NCBI GenBank assembly: GCA_031289065.1
Contig: JAITQI010000029.1
Span: forward strand, 1 to 22,014
DNA from: Oscillospiraceae bacterium
Lineage (GTDB): Bacteria > Bacillota > Clostridia > Oscillospirales > UBA929
DNA: 22,014 bases
Direction of reading: 5' to 3'
Shown: in pieces, positions 15,186 through 22,014 of the stretch
How positions within the stretch are numbered: position 1 is the stretch's first letter
Layout: the number at the start of each line of letters is the position of its first letter
Notes under the pieces: generated by a model
Database searches by the model: none
What the model was told of the DNA's origin: nothing
Seen by the model: the letters and a program-made list of their open reading frames with translations, nothing else
Translations under genes and position numbers: made by a program

Positions 15186-16318
15186 TTTACCTTGACAACG
15201 CGGCCACCACACTACGGAAGCCCCCCGCCGTGGCCCGCGCCATGGGGGAGGCGTTGCGCCGGGGCGGAGGCGCGGGCCGAGGCGGGCACGAAGCGGCCAT
15301 GTGGGCCGCCGACACCCTATTTGCCTGCCGTCAGGAAGCGGCGGCCCTGTTCGGCGTGGACAATCCGGAACGGGTGACCTTCACCGCCAACGCCACCCAT
15401 GCCCTCGGCATCGCCATCGGCTCCGCCGCCCGGACGCCGGGCCGCGTACTGGTGTCCGGCTATGAGCACAACGCCGTCATGCGCCCCCTGGAGGCCCTCA
15501 AGGAAAAGGGCTTTACCGTCGAAATCCTGTCCGCGCCGCTGTTTGAGCCGGAAATCACGTTGCACCGCTTCGAGGAGGCCCTGGGGGACGGCGGCGGCGT
15601 GTCCTTTGTCGTATGCACCCATGTGTCCAACGTGTTCGGGTTTATCCTCCCGGCGGAGCGCATCGCCCGGCTGTGTCACGCGGCGGGCGTCGCCTTTGTC
15701 TTGGATGCCGCCCAGTCGGCCGGCTGCCTGCCCATCGACGCCGCCGCCCTGCCCGGAGTCTATATCGCCATGCCCGGCCACAAGGGACTGTACGGCCCCC
15801 AGGGCACCGGTCTGCTCATCAGCCCAGCCAACGCGCTGCCCGAACCCCTGCTGCGCGGCGGCACCGGCAGTCGTTCCGCCGACGCCGCCATGCCCGACTT
15901 CCTCCCCGACCGCCTGGAGGCGGGCACCCACAACCTCCCCGGTGTGGCGGGTCTGCTGGAGGGCCTGCGCTACCTGCGCCGCCGGGGCGTGGACAGCGTC
16001 CTGCGCCACGAACGCGCCCTGACCGAATCCCTGCTGCGGACGCTGTCCCGCCGTCCCCGCCTGCGCGTGTACCACGCCGACCACCTGTTTTGTCAGACCG
16101 GCGTCCTCGCCTTCACCGTCGAGGGCATGGACGCCGAATGCATCGCCGAACAGCTCGCCCAAAAAGGCGTCGCCGTCCGGGCCGGGCTGCACTGCGCCCC
16201 CGCCGCCCACCGCACCGCCCAAACCTTCCCCGGCGGCGCCGTCCGCGTCAGCTTCTCCGCCTTCAACACCCCCCGCGACGTGGACGCCTTCCTCCGCGCC
16301 CTGGAAGGTCTCCTGTAA
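15182..16318 (+). CDS. cysteine desulfurase (class V aminotransferase fold)
   Basis: This PLP enzyme takes sulfur (or selenium from selenocysteine) from cysteine as an enzyme-bound persulfide. It has 378 residues, normal for the family. Visible features: YLDNAATT (3-10), His97 in YEHNAV over the PLP ring, DAAQSAG (175-181) holding the cofactor, the Schiff-base Lys201 in MPGHKGLYGPQGTG, and the catalytic Cys338 in GLHCAP. It belongs to the group found next to DUF3343, not to the SUF or ISC operons; no scaffold gene (SufU, IscU) is nearby, so sulfur or selenium delivery through DUF3343 is the favoured reading. A two-way terminator follows closely. Confidence 0.92.
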   Translation: MIYLDNAATTLRKPPAVARAMGEALRRGGGAGRGGHEAAMWAADTLFACRQEAAALFGVDNPERVTFTANATHALGIAIGSAARTPGRVLVSGYEHNAVMRPLEALKEKGFTVEILSAPLFEPEITLHRFEEALGDGGGVSFVVCTHVSNVFGFILPAERIARLCHAAGVAFVLDAAQSAGCLPIDAAALPGVYIAMPGHKGLYGPQGTGLLISPANALPEPLLRGGTGSRSADAAMPDFLPDRLEAGTHNLPGVAGLLEGLRYLRRRGVDSVLRHERALTESLLRTLSRRPRLRVYHADHLFCQTGVLAFTVEGMDAECIAEQLAQKGVAVRAGLHCAPAAHRTAQTFPGGAVRVSFSAFNTPRDVDAFLRALEGLL

Positions 16319-16329
16319 AACAAGACAAA

Positions 16330-16370
16330 CGACCGCCCCGGCCAGTGGCCGGGGCGGTCGATTGTCTTTT
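16330..16370. terminator. strong bidirectional terminator
   Basis: Perfect 14-base arms (16330-16343 and 16347-16360, CGACCGCCCCGGCC type) close a three-base loop. On the plus strand the tail is ATTGTCTTTT, ending the desulfurase transcript. On the minus strand the tail reads TTTGTCTTGTTTTA, ending the NlpC/P60 transcript. Flanking AAGACAA/TTGTCTT extends the pairing. Confidence 0.88.
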
Positions 16371-16385
16371 ACTCTATGTGCCGGT

Positions 16386-17330
16386 TCAGCCGACGATCCG
16401 CCGTCCGCCGATGTAATATCGATTGTAGTAGCTGTCGGACAAGTAGTTGTACTTGACGCCGCCGCCGCTCGAGGAGCAGTGGATAAACTTGCCGTCACCC
16501 ACGTAGAGACCCACATGGCTGGCCGCCGCCTTGTTGATGCTCGGATCGCGGAAGAGAACCAGATCCCCCGGCTTGAGCTCGCTGCGGGATTCAATCTTGG
16601 TGCCGTTGGACACCTGCCCGGCGGCGCTGCGGTTCAGACTGTAGCCGAAGTGGGTGTACACCCAGCTGGTGAACCCGGAGCAGTCAAAGGTCTTGCCGTT
16701 CATCGCGCCGTAGACGTATTTGTTCCCCAGAAAGGTCTGCGCGTAGGCAACGATCTCTTTCCGCAGGGCGTCCTTGTCGCTGGCGTCCACCGCCGGGGCG
16801 ACTTCCTTCTCCTGAGGGACGTCCAGGCCGCGAGCCGCGAGGGCGTCCTTGTCCACGCTGAGGTAATCGGGATGTATGTAACCGACTTCGCCGTCGGCGT
16901 ATACCTTATACCAGCTGTTCGACACGCCGAGGACTTCCACTTGCTTGCCCTTGTCCAGCCGGGTGATCACCTGGGCGGACGTGGACGGAGCCTTCCGGAA
17001 GTTGACATCGCTGCCGGTCACCGTACCCGGTTCGGCCACAAAGGACGTATCCGCCGACACCTCGACATAGGGCTGGAAGATATACCCCAAGGTGTCCTCA
17101 AAAATCACCTGAACCCATTCGCCCTGCTGGCTGAGTACAATGACCTGGTCGCCGGTGTCAACCTGGGTCAGCGTCTTGCCGCTGGTGCTCGGTCCCACCC
17201 GCAAATTCACGGAACTGCCCTTTACGGCGCCCAACTTGTATTCGGCGCCAAACGCGGTGGCGGTAAGCGCCATCGCCATAACCAGCGAAATGATCGTCAC
17301 ACGTGCGCCGTGCCTGAATATCTGTTTCAT
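16386..17330 (-). CDS. exported SH3b-NlpC/P60 cell-wall peptidase
   Basis: This is a secreted gamma-D-glutamyl-diamino acid endopeptidase-type enzyme that trims peptidoglycan stem peptides. Of 314 residues, 1-29 form a signal peptide ending TATAFGA. Two bacterial SH3 domains follow (about 34-92, VNLRVGPSTSGKTL; about 103-158, VNFRKAPSTSAQVI), then a linker and the NlpC/P60 domain (about 190-314). The catalytic residues are Cys217 (FDCSGF), His272 (SHVGLYVG) and probably His284 (FIHCSS). ATG 17330 is supported by AAGG seven bases upstream. It follows a conserved 100-residue gene by 55 bases and probably shares its promoter at 17732-17760. Confidence 0.94.
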   Translation of the reverse strand: MKQIFRHGARVTIISLVMAMALTATAFGAEYKLGAVKGSSVNLRVGPSTSGKTLTQVDTGDQVIVLSQQGEWVQVIFEDTLGYIFQPYVEVSADTSFVAEPGTVTGSDVNFRKAPSTSAQVITRLDKGKQVEVLGVSNSWYKVYADGEVGYIHPDYLSVDKDALAARGLDVPQEKEVAPAVDASDKDALRKEIVAYAQTFLGNKYVYGAMNGKTFDCSGFTSWVYTHFGYSLNRSAAGQVSNGTKIESRSELKPGDLVLFRDPSINKAAASHVGLYVGDGKFIHCSSSGGGVKYNYLSDSYYNRYYIGGRRIVG

Positions 17331-17385
17331 GTCATATCCTTTCCAATTTCGCGTCAGCGGCTGTGATGCCGCCCTTCCGTACTTC

Positions 17386-17688
17386 CTACTTCGAAGCCAA
17401 TGCGCGATCCAGCCACACCGTGGCCACATCCAACGCCGTATACAAGCCGTCCTTTTCGCTTTTCTTGACGACACGATCCTTGCTCTTGAGGTCGGGGTCT
17501 GTGTGCTGCAGCTGGAAGGAAACCCGGGTGGCCACCTCCAGGTCTTTGACCTGCTTGGTGTCCAGTACCTGCATCATAATGATGTACTTATCCGCCATGC
17601 TGCCGTAGTAGATCAGGTTGTCTTTGCGCATCAGGGGATGCCCCTTGTACTCCAGGCCTTCCTCTTCTGACTTCTTGACTGTTGCCAT
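17386..17688 (-). CDS. conserved 100-residue protein of unknown function
   Basis: This small cytosolic protein starts MATVKKSEEEGLEYKGHPLM and ends DVATVWLDRALASK; it is strongly charged and predicted to be mixed alpha/beta. I recognise the pattern (EYKGHPLMRKDN.IYYG..., then KSEKDGLYTALDVA..WL) as a conserved small protein of Clostridia with no assigned function. ATG 17688 has GAGGAGGG upstream and a near-consensus promoter at 17732-17760 that contains an inverted repeat, so expression is probably both strong and regulated. It lies just ahead of the NlpC/P60 gene, which may place it in wall-related control (inference). Confidence 0.8.
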   Translation of the reverse strand: MATVKKSEEEGLEYKGHPLMRKDNLIYYGSMADKYIIMMQVLDTKQVKDLEVATRVSFQLQHTDPDLKSKDRVVKKSEKDGLYTALDVATVWLDRALASK

Positions 17689-17731
17689 GCCGTCCCTCCT
17701 CGTTACTGATTTATCACCATTTTGTAACCAA

Positions 17732-17760
17732 ATTGTAACACACCTGTTACCCCTTGTCAA
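17732..17760 (-). promoter_or_regulatory. near-consensus sigma-A promoter with an embedded inverted repeat
   Basis: On the minus strand: TTGACA (17760-17755), 17-base spacer, TACAAT (17737-17732). The spacer and -10 contain GTAACA-N4-TGTTAC (17735-17750). Further GTTAC/GTAAC half-sites occur downstream (near 17725 and 17702). This arrangement suggests a repressor operator over the promoter. Confidence 0.8.
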
Positions 17761-17856
17761 ACATTTTTCGTCTATCCGGGGAGAATTTTTTGTGAATTTT
17801 TCGTGAATGCCCGGTTATCCCTTCCGCCACAGTCGCTTCCGGATTCGCCCCCAAAT

Positions 17857-17889
17857 AAAAAAAGTCTGCTCCAAACGCTCTCGGAACAG
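17857..17889 (-). terminator. intrinsic terminator (minus strand)
   Basis: On the minus strand CTGTTCC pairs with GGAGCAG (one G-U) across a ten-base loop and is followed, after AC, by seven T. Together with the longer stem at 17923-17962 it ends transcription from ireB. Confidence 0.55.
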
Positions 17890-17922
17890 GCTCGCCTCGT
17901 CAAAACGCCCTTTTCGCAATCG

Positions 17923-17962
17923 TTTTAGGGGAAGACAAACCGAAGTTTGTCTTCCCCTAAAA
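17923..17962. terminator. perfect 18-base-pair hairpin, terminator-like
   Basis: Arms of 18 bases (17923-17940 and 17945-17962) match perfectly. On the minus strand the loop is TTCG closed by C-G, the very stable C(UUCG)G tetraloop, and the hairpin follows the ireB stop by about 20 bases. The classical T tail is missing on the minus strand, so it may act as a 3'-end stabiliser paired with the terminator at 17857-17889. Confidence 0.7.
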
Positions 17963-17983
17963 ATTTATCTTTCCCCTACCAAA

Positions 17984-18226
17984 TTATTTCAGGTAGCGCT
18001 TGACCAGCGCCTGCAACAGCTCGTCCCGGTCGATCCGGCAGATGAGGCTGCGGGCGTTGAGGTGGTTGGTGATATACGTGGGATCCTCGCTGAGCAGATA
18101 ACCCACGATCTGGTTGATCGGGTTATACCCTTTCTCCAGCAATGCGTTGTAAACTGTGGACAGAATGGCTTTCATCTCTTGCTCGGGGTCGTCGTCCAAC
18201 ACGAATTTGCGTGTATTGTCGTCCAA
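17984..18226 (-). CDS. ireB: IreB family regulatory protein (UPF0297)
   Basis: This is a small protein of the UPF0297/IreB family. In Enterococcus IreB is phosphorylated by the PASTA kinase IreK and affects cephalosporin resistance. The 80 residues keep the family core: [20 protein letters not shown], then [22 protein letters not shown] and a C-terminal [14 protein letters not shown]. The start is TTG 18226, with GGGGAGG eight bases upstream, giving the expected N-terminus DDNTRKF; an in-frame ATG at 18277 would add 17 residues not seen in the family. It has its own promoter at 18291-18319. Relatives usually sit beside ruvX and a DUF1292 gene, which are absent here. Confidence 0.9.
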   Translation of the reverse strand: MDDNTRKFVLDDDPEQEMKAILSTVYNALLEKGYNPINQIVGYLLSEDPTYITNHLNARSLICRIDRDELLQALVKRYLK

Positions 18227-18290
18227 ACCAAAGCCCTCCCCTGCCGAAATCTCGATCCCGGGCCAACCCACCGCCAACCCGTCCCCCTAT

Positions 18291-18319
18291 GGTATATCAA
18301 AAACCGACCGCTTTGTAAA
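18291..18319 (-). promoter_or_regulatory. sigma-A promoter of ireB
   Basis: On the minus strand: TTTACA (18319-18314), 17-base spacer, TATACC (18296-18291). It lies between the end of pheT and the ireB start, giving a leader of roughly 60 bases. Confidence 0.65.
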
Positions 18320-18353
18320 TAGCCTTTTCGGATTTCTCGGAACGCCCGGCACT

Positions 18354-20729
18354 TCACACACGTAACGCCGCGCCGCAATCCGCAGCCAGGGCGGCCAAGG
18401 CGCCGGCCACGGCGGCGTCGGCCTCCCCGTCGGTCAGCGTCCGCTCGTCCGACCGCAGGGTCAGCGCGAAGGCCACGCTCTTGCGCCCCGCCTCGATCTG
18501 CCCCCCGGTGTACACATCAAACGGGCGGCATTCGGTCAGCAGCGCCCCCGCCCCCCGCCGGATGGCCTCCGCCAAACGGGCGGCGGGCATGTCGGCGGCG
18601 CATACCACCGCCAAATCCCGCGTCACCGCCGGGAAGCGCGGCAACGGCGCGAACACCCCCTCCGGGGCGCGGCAGGCCAGCAGGGAGAGGAAGTCCAGCT
18701 CGGCGGCGTACAGCCGCTGTTCGCCTCCGAACGCCCGCGCCGTAGCCGGATGAATCTCCCCCAAAAGCCCCAACACCGTGTTCCCGCAACCGACACGGGC
18801 GCAGCGCCCCGGATGGAAAGAGACGTCCCCCGCCGCCGTAAAGGAGACGTCCTTCACCCACAGGGCGCGCAGGATCGCCTCGACAGCCCCCTTGAGGGCG
18901 TAAAAGTCCAGTCCGCCGTAGCCGCCCAAGATCAGCATGGGCCGCTCGTCGGGCAGTCCCTCCGGCCCGCCCGGCCGGTATGTCATGGCCAGCTCGAACA
19001 GCCGCGCCTCTTTGGCCCGCAGCGCCTCGTTGGCCGCCAGCGCCCGCAGCAGCGAGGGCAGCGCCGTCACACGCATGACCGCCGTCTCCTCGCCCAGCGG
19101 GTTTTCGATGATCACACCGGCCCGGCGGGGATCGTCCGGCGTCCAGCTCAGCGCGTCGTACCAGGAGGCCCCGATGAAGGAATAGGTCAGAATCTCGCTG
19201 TACCCCAAGGCGCGGCAGGTTTCCCGGGTCAGGCGCTCCAGGCGCTGTTTCCCGCTCAGCCCGCCCCGCGCCCCGCCGGACAGCCCCGCCGTCGCAATGC
19301 GGTTGTACCCATACAGCCGGGCCACCTCTTCGGCCAAGTCCGCCATGCCCTCCACGTCGGCCCGCCAGGAGGGGACGGTCACGCCGCCGTCCGCCCGCTC
19401 AAAGCCAAATCGGGTCAGATAGCCGTACATCTCCCCCTCGGAGATTTCGGCGCCCAACAGCGCGTTGATTTTCTCCGACTCCACCGGCAGCACGCGGGGC
19501 GCGGGCGCGTCGGCGCACACGTCGATCAGCCCCTGACACACCGTCCCCGCGCCCAGCAACTCCACCAGCTCGCAGGCCCGCTGCACCGCCGGAACGGTAC
19601 CCAGCGGGTCGAGGCCCTTTTCAAACCGCGAGGAAGCGTCGGTGCGCATCCCCAGCGCCAGCGCCGTGCGCCGCACCGAGGGCCCGTAAAAATTGGCCGA
19701 CTCGAACACGATGTCCCGGGTGGCTTCGGTGATCTCGCTGTTGGCCCCGCCCATGACCCCGGCCACGCCCACCGGACGCGCCGCGTCGGCGATGACCAAC
19801 ATGTCCCCCTGCAGCGCTCTGGCCTTGCCGTCCAGCGTATCGAGGGTCTCCCCGTCCGCCGCCCGGCGCACCACGATGGTCTTGTCCCGGACACAGGCGT
19901 AGTCAAAGGCGTGCATGGGTTGGCCGTATTCCAGCATCACATAGTTGGTGATGTCCACGATGTTGTTGATGGGCCGCACCCCCGACGCCCGCAGCCGCGT
20001 CCGCAGCCAACGGGGCGACGGCTCGATCCGCACGTCCCGCACCATCCGCGCCGTGTACCGCGGACACAGCTCGGGCGCGTCCACCCGCACCGACAGCAGC
20101 CCGTTAATGTCTTCCCCGCCGCCCTTGACGGCGGGCGTATGCAACGTAAGCGGTTTGTCGAACGTGGCCGCGCTCTCCCGGGCCAGCCCGATGACGCTCA
20201 GGCAGTCCGGCCGGTTGTTGGTGATCTCGAACTCCGCCGTATAGCCGCCCAGACCCAGAGCCTCCCGGATGTCCCGCCCCGGGGTCAGCCCCTCCTTGTC
20301 CAGGATAAAAATGCCGTCCTCCGCCGCCTCGGGGAAATCGGCCTTGGTCAAGCCCAACTCGCCCAGCGAACACAGCATCCCCGCCGAGGCCACGCCGCGC
20401 AGCTCGCCCGTCCGGATGGTCTTGCCGCCGGGCAGAACGGCCCCGTCCAGCGCCACCGGCACCCAGTCCTCCGCCGCCACGTTGGCCGCCCCGGTCACGA
20501 TCCGCACCGGCGCGCCCGCCCCCGCGTCCACCCGGCAAATCCGCAGCCGGTCGGCGTTGGGATGGGGCTCGACGGACCGCACATGCCCCACCACGACCCG
20601 GACAATGTCCGCGCCGTGTTCCTCCAGGCCCTCCGCCTTGGAGCCGGAGAGCGTCATGCCCGCGATATATTCCTTCGGGGAAACCCCGGTGTCCACGAAT
20701 TCGGACAGCCATTCCAAAGACAGTTTCAC
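18354..20729 (-). CDS. pheT: phenylalanine--tRNA ligase beta subunit
   Basis: This is the beta chain of the heterotetrameric PheRS, with tRNA recognition and editing. All 791 residues are present. Domains in order: N-terminal MKLSLEWLSEFVD, an EMAP/tRNA-binding OB fold (about 39-150, with PHPNADRLRICRVD and GMLCSLGELGL), the B3/B4 editing region with RPDCLSVIGLARE, B5 (about 400-470), the catalytic-like core (SYSEILTYSF-type segment) and a C-terminal FDX-ACB anticodon-binding domain (FPAVTRDLAVV to the end). The start is GTG 20729 behind a GGGGG Shine-Dalgarno. It follows pheS by 55 bases with no terminator, so the two form an operon. Confidence 0.96.
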   Translation of the reverse strand: MKLSLEWLSEFVDTGVSPKEYIAGMTLSGSKAEGLEEHGADIVRVVVGHVRSVEPHPNADRLRICRVDAGAGAPVRIVTGAANVAAEDWVPVALDGAVLPGGKTIRTGELRGVASAGMLCSLGELGLTKADFPEAAEDGIFILDKEGLTPGRDIREALGLGGYTAEFEITNNRPDCLSVIGLARESAATFDKPLTLHTPAVKGGGEDINGLLSVRVDAPELCPRYTARMVRDVRIEPSPRWLRTRLRASGVRPINNIVDITNYVMLEYGQPMHAFDYACVRDKTIVVRRAADGETLDTLDGKARALQGDMLVIADAARPVGVAGVMGGANSEITEATRDIVFESANFYGPSVRRTALALGMRTDASSRFEKGLDPLGTVPAVQRACELVELLGAGTVCQGLIDVCADAPAPRVLPVESEKINALLGAEISEGEMYGYLTRFGFERADGGVTVPSWRADVEGMADLAEEVARLYGYNRIATAGLSGGARGGLSGKQRLERLTRETCRALGYSEILTYSFIGASWYDALSWTPDDPRRAGVIIENPLGEETAVMRVTALPSLLRALAANEALRAKEARLFELAMTYRPGGPEGLPDERPMLILGGYGGLDFYALKGAVEAILRALWVKDVSFTAAGDVSFHPGRCARVGCGNTVLGLLGEIHPATARAFGGEQRLYAAELDFLSLLACRAPEGVFAPLPRFPAVTRDLAVVCAADMPAARLAEAIRRGAGALLTECRPFDVYTGGQIEAGRKSVAFALTLRSDERTLTDGEADAAVAGALAALAADCGAALRV

Positions 20730-20784
20730 AATCCAAGCCCCCGTTTTTTACATCCGGCCCATGCCGTTTGACCGCCGACTTCCG

Positions 20785-21807
20785 CTATCTGAACTGCGCT
20801 AAAAAACGCAGATCGTTTTCAAACAGCAGCCGCATGTCGTCGATGGCGAACCGGCCCAGGGTAATGCGCTCCAAGCCGATGCCGAACGCGAAGCCGGAGT
20901 AAACCTCCGGATCGATGCCGCACAGGGACAGCACCTTCGGGTGTACCATCCCGCAACCCAGCAACTCGATCCAGCCCTCCCCCTTGCACACCCGACAGCC
21001 CTCGCCGCCGCACATGTAACAGCGGATATCCACCTCGGCCGACGGCTCGGTGTAGGGGAAATGGTGGGGCCGGAAGCGGGTGACCGTCTCCGGGCCGTAA
21101 ATGGCCTTCATGAGGGTGTCCAGCGTCCCTTTGAGGTGCCCCATGGTGATCCCCTTGTCCACCACCAGCCCCTCGATCTGGTGGAACATCGGCGAATGGG
21201 TGGCGTCCACTTCGTCCTTGCGGTACACCCGCCCCGGCGAAATGATCCGGATGGGCGGCTTGTGCGCCAGCATGTGCCGAATTTGCACCGACGAGGTCTG
21301 GGTGCGCAGGATGACGTCGTCCGTCACGTAAAAGGTGTCCTGCCGATCCCGGGCGGGGTGGTTGACGTCGGTGTTGAGGGCGTCGAAGCAGTACCACGTC
21401 GTCTCCACCTCCGGCCCCTCGGCCACCGTGAAGCCCATGCCGGTGAAGATGTCCTTGACCTCGTCCAGCACCAGCGTCATGGGGTGGGTGTGCCCCAACG
21501 GGAAAGCCTGCCCCGGCCAGGTCGCGTCCAGCGTCTCGGCCTTCAGGCTGGCCTCCAGCAGAGCGGCCTCCAGCGCGGCGGCCCGCGCCCCGGCCCGGCG
21601 CTCAAAATCGGCCCGTATCTCGTTGGCCAACTGCCCGACGACAGGCCGCTCCTGCGCCGGAAGAGTTCCCAGCGTTTGCAGCACGGCGGTCAGCGCGCCT
21701 TTTTTGCCCAAATAGCGCACCCGCAGCGCTTCGATCTCCCCCGGCGAAGCGGCCCCCGCCAACGCCTCCGACGCCTCGCGGCCAATGGCCGCCAACCGTT
21801 CTCTCAT
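20785..21807 (-). CDS. pheS: phenylalanine--tRNA ligase alpha subunit
   Basis: This is the catalytic subunit that activates phenylalanine and charges tRNA-Phe. The 340 residues show an N-terminal coiled coil with YLGKKGALT, class II motif 2 (RVYRKDEVDATHSPMFHQIE), a cysteine-rich insert CYMCGGEGCRVCKGEGW (four Cys, possible metal site, common in clostridial PheS), GCGMVHP, and motif 3 GFAFGIGLERITL. The frame is open for 68 more codons upstream, but ATG 21807 begins the conserved region and has GAGG upstream. A TATAAT box at 21865-21870 lies within that upstream stretch and would give a leader of about 50 bases, too short for a T-box. Confidence 0.96.
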   Translation of the reverse strand: MRERLAAIGREASEALAGAASPGEIEALRVRYLGKKGALTAVLQTLGTLPAQERPVVGQLANEIRADFERRAGARAAALEAALLEASLKAETLDATWPGQAFPLGHTHPMTLVLDEVKDIFTGMGFTVAEGPEVETTWYCFDALNTDVNHPARDRQDTFYVTDDVILRTQTSSVQIRHMLAHKPPIRIISPGRVYRKDEVDATHSPMFHQIEGLVVDKGITMGHLKGTLDTLMKAIYGPETVTRFRPHHFPYTEPSAEVDIRCYMCGGEGCRVCKGEGWIELLGCGMVHPKVLSLCGIDPEVYSGFAFGIGLERITLGRFAIDDMRLLFENDLRFLAQFR

Positions 21808-21864
21808 AACACGCACATCCTCACTCTGGCTCTCGGGTTTCTCCGTCGCGCAAAGAACCCATTC

Positions 21865-21870
21865 ATTATA
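21865..21870 (-). promoter_or_regulatory. candidate -10 box for pheST
   Basis: A perfect TATAAT on the minus strand (GCGATATAATG) lies 58 bases before the pheS ATG. The -35 region 17 bases upstream is poor (TGGATT), so an activator or another upstream promoter may contribute. Confidence 0.45.
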
Positions 21871-21956
21871 TCGCGTCCCATCGGGAAAATCCAGCCCCCC
21901 GGGCCAAAAATCGCGCGGCGGCGGTTCCGTGGCTGTCAATTTTTTATACAAAATCA

Positions 21957-21985
21957 TTGACACCAAGATTTCCCTGTGATATGAT
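21957..21985 (+). promoter_or_regulatory. consensus sigma-A promoter pointing out of the window
   Basis: TTGACA (21957-21962), 17-base spacer, TATGAT (21980-21985). It is directed rightward, divergent from pheST, and should drive a gene beyond the window edge. Confidence 0.75.
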
Positions 21986-22014
21986 ATAGTTGTCTTGACC
22001 GAAAAGAGCATTTT

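Noticed and set aside
18750..20771. A 673-codon open frame on the plus strand opposite pheT, and similar long antisense frames opposite ilvB, pcrA and pheS
   Set aside because: These are shadows caused by high G/C at third positions. They are Arg/Pro/His/Gly-rich, match no family and lie wholly opposite well-conserved genes.
21808..22014. T-box riboswitch ahead of pheST, or an N-terminal extension of PheS by 68 residues
   Set aside because: A TATAAT box close to the gene leaves a ~50-base leader, no T-box sequence is seen, and the extension has no PheS similarity.

Overview
The window looks like chromosome of a high-GC member of the Clostridia, most probably Oscillospiraceae-like (inference). 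Reasons: codons end mostly in G or C, but promoters are classical sigma-A boxes. Shine-Dalgarno sites are strong and starts are often TTG or GTG. Firmicute marker genes are present: an IreB/UPF0297 protein, an SH3b-NlpC/P60 hydrolase, a DUF3343 protein beside a cysteine desulfurase, and a PheS with the CxxC-rich insert seen in clostridial enzymes.

Layout, left to right. 1-3032 (minus): a branched-chain amino acid operon, ilvB-ilvH-leuA, with leuA running off the left edge. 3056-4389: a self-contained unit on the minus strand holding a TIR-domain plus DUF6273 gene broken by one frameshift. It has its own terminator, and two ~55 bp near-identical direct repeats lie around it, each carrying a complete promoter (one drives ilvB, the other the TIR gene). 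4442-5668 (plus): a membrane-anchored MORN-repeat protein. 5726-7957 (plus): the PcrA/UvrD helicase. 7981-11363 (plus): three consecutive exported proteins or lipoproteins (a truncated leucine-rich-repeat protein, a DUF3160 protein, a small lipoprotein with a DxDGDG loop). 11392-11584: a decayed gene fragment, followed by an aldo/keto reductase. 12500-13074: an AbrB/MazE-type antitoxin-like gene with promoter and terminator but no toxin. 13073-13724 (minus): queH, whose upstream region is a scrap of a rhuM gene. 13796-14832 (minus): an unassigned HEXXH protein with its own promoter. 14931-16318 (plus): DUF3343 plus cysteine desulfurase, overlapping by four bases and ended by a strong two-way terminator. 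16386-17760 (minus): a conserved 100-residue protein and an exported NlpC/P60 peptidase sharing one promoter. 17857-18319 (minus): ireB with promoter and terminators. 18354-21870 (minus): pheS-pheT. A strong promoter at the right edge points out of the window.

Most of the core genes are ordinary housekeeping: leucine, valine and isoleucine synthesis, DNA repair, tRNA modification, tRNA charging, sulfur transfer and wall turnover. The accessory material lies at 3050-5670, 7980-11580 and 12500-13760, where frameshifts, gene scraps, repeats and an orphan antitoxin suggest repeated gain and decay. The most notable item is the TIR-DUF6273 cassette bounded by duplicated promoters.
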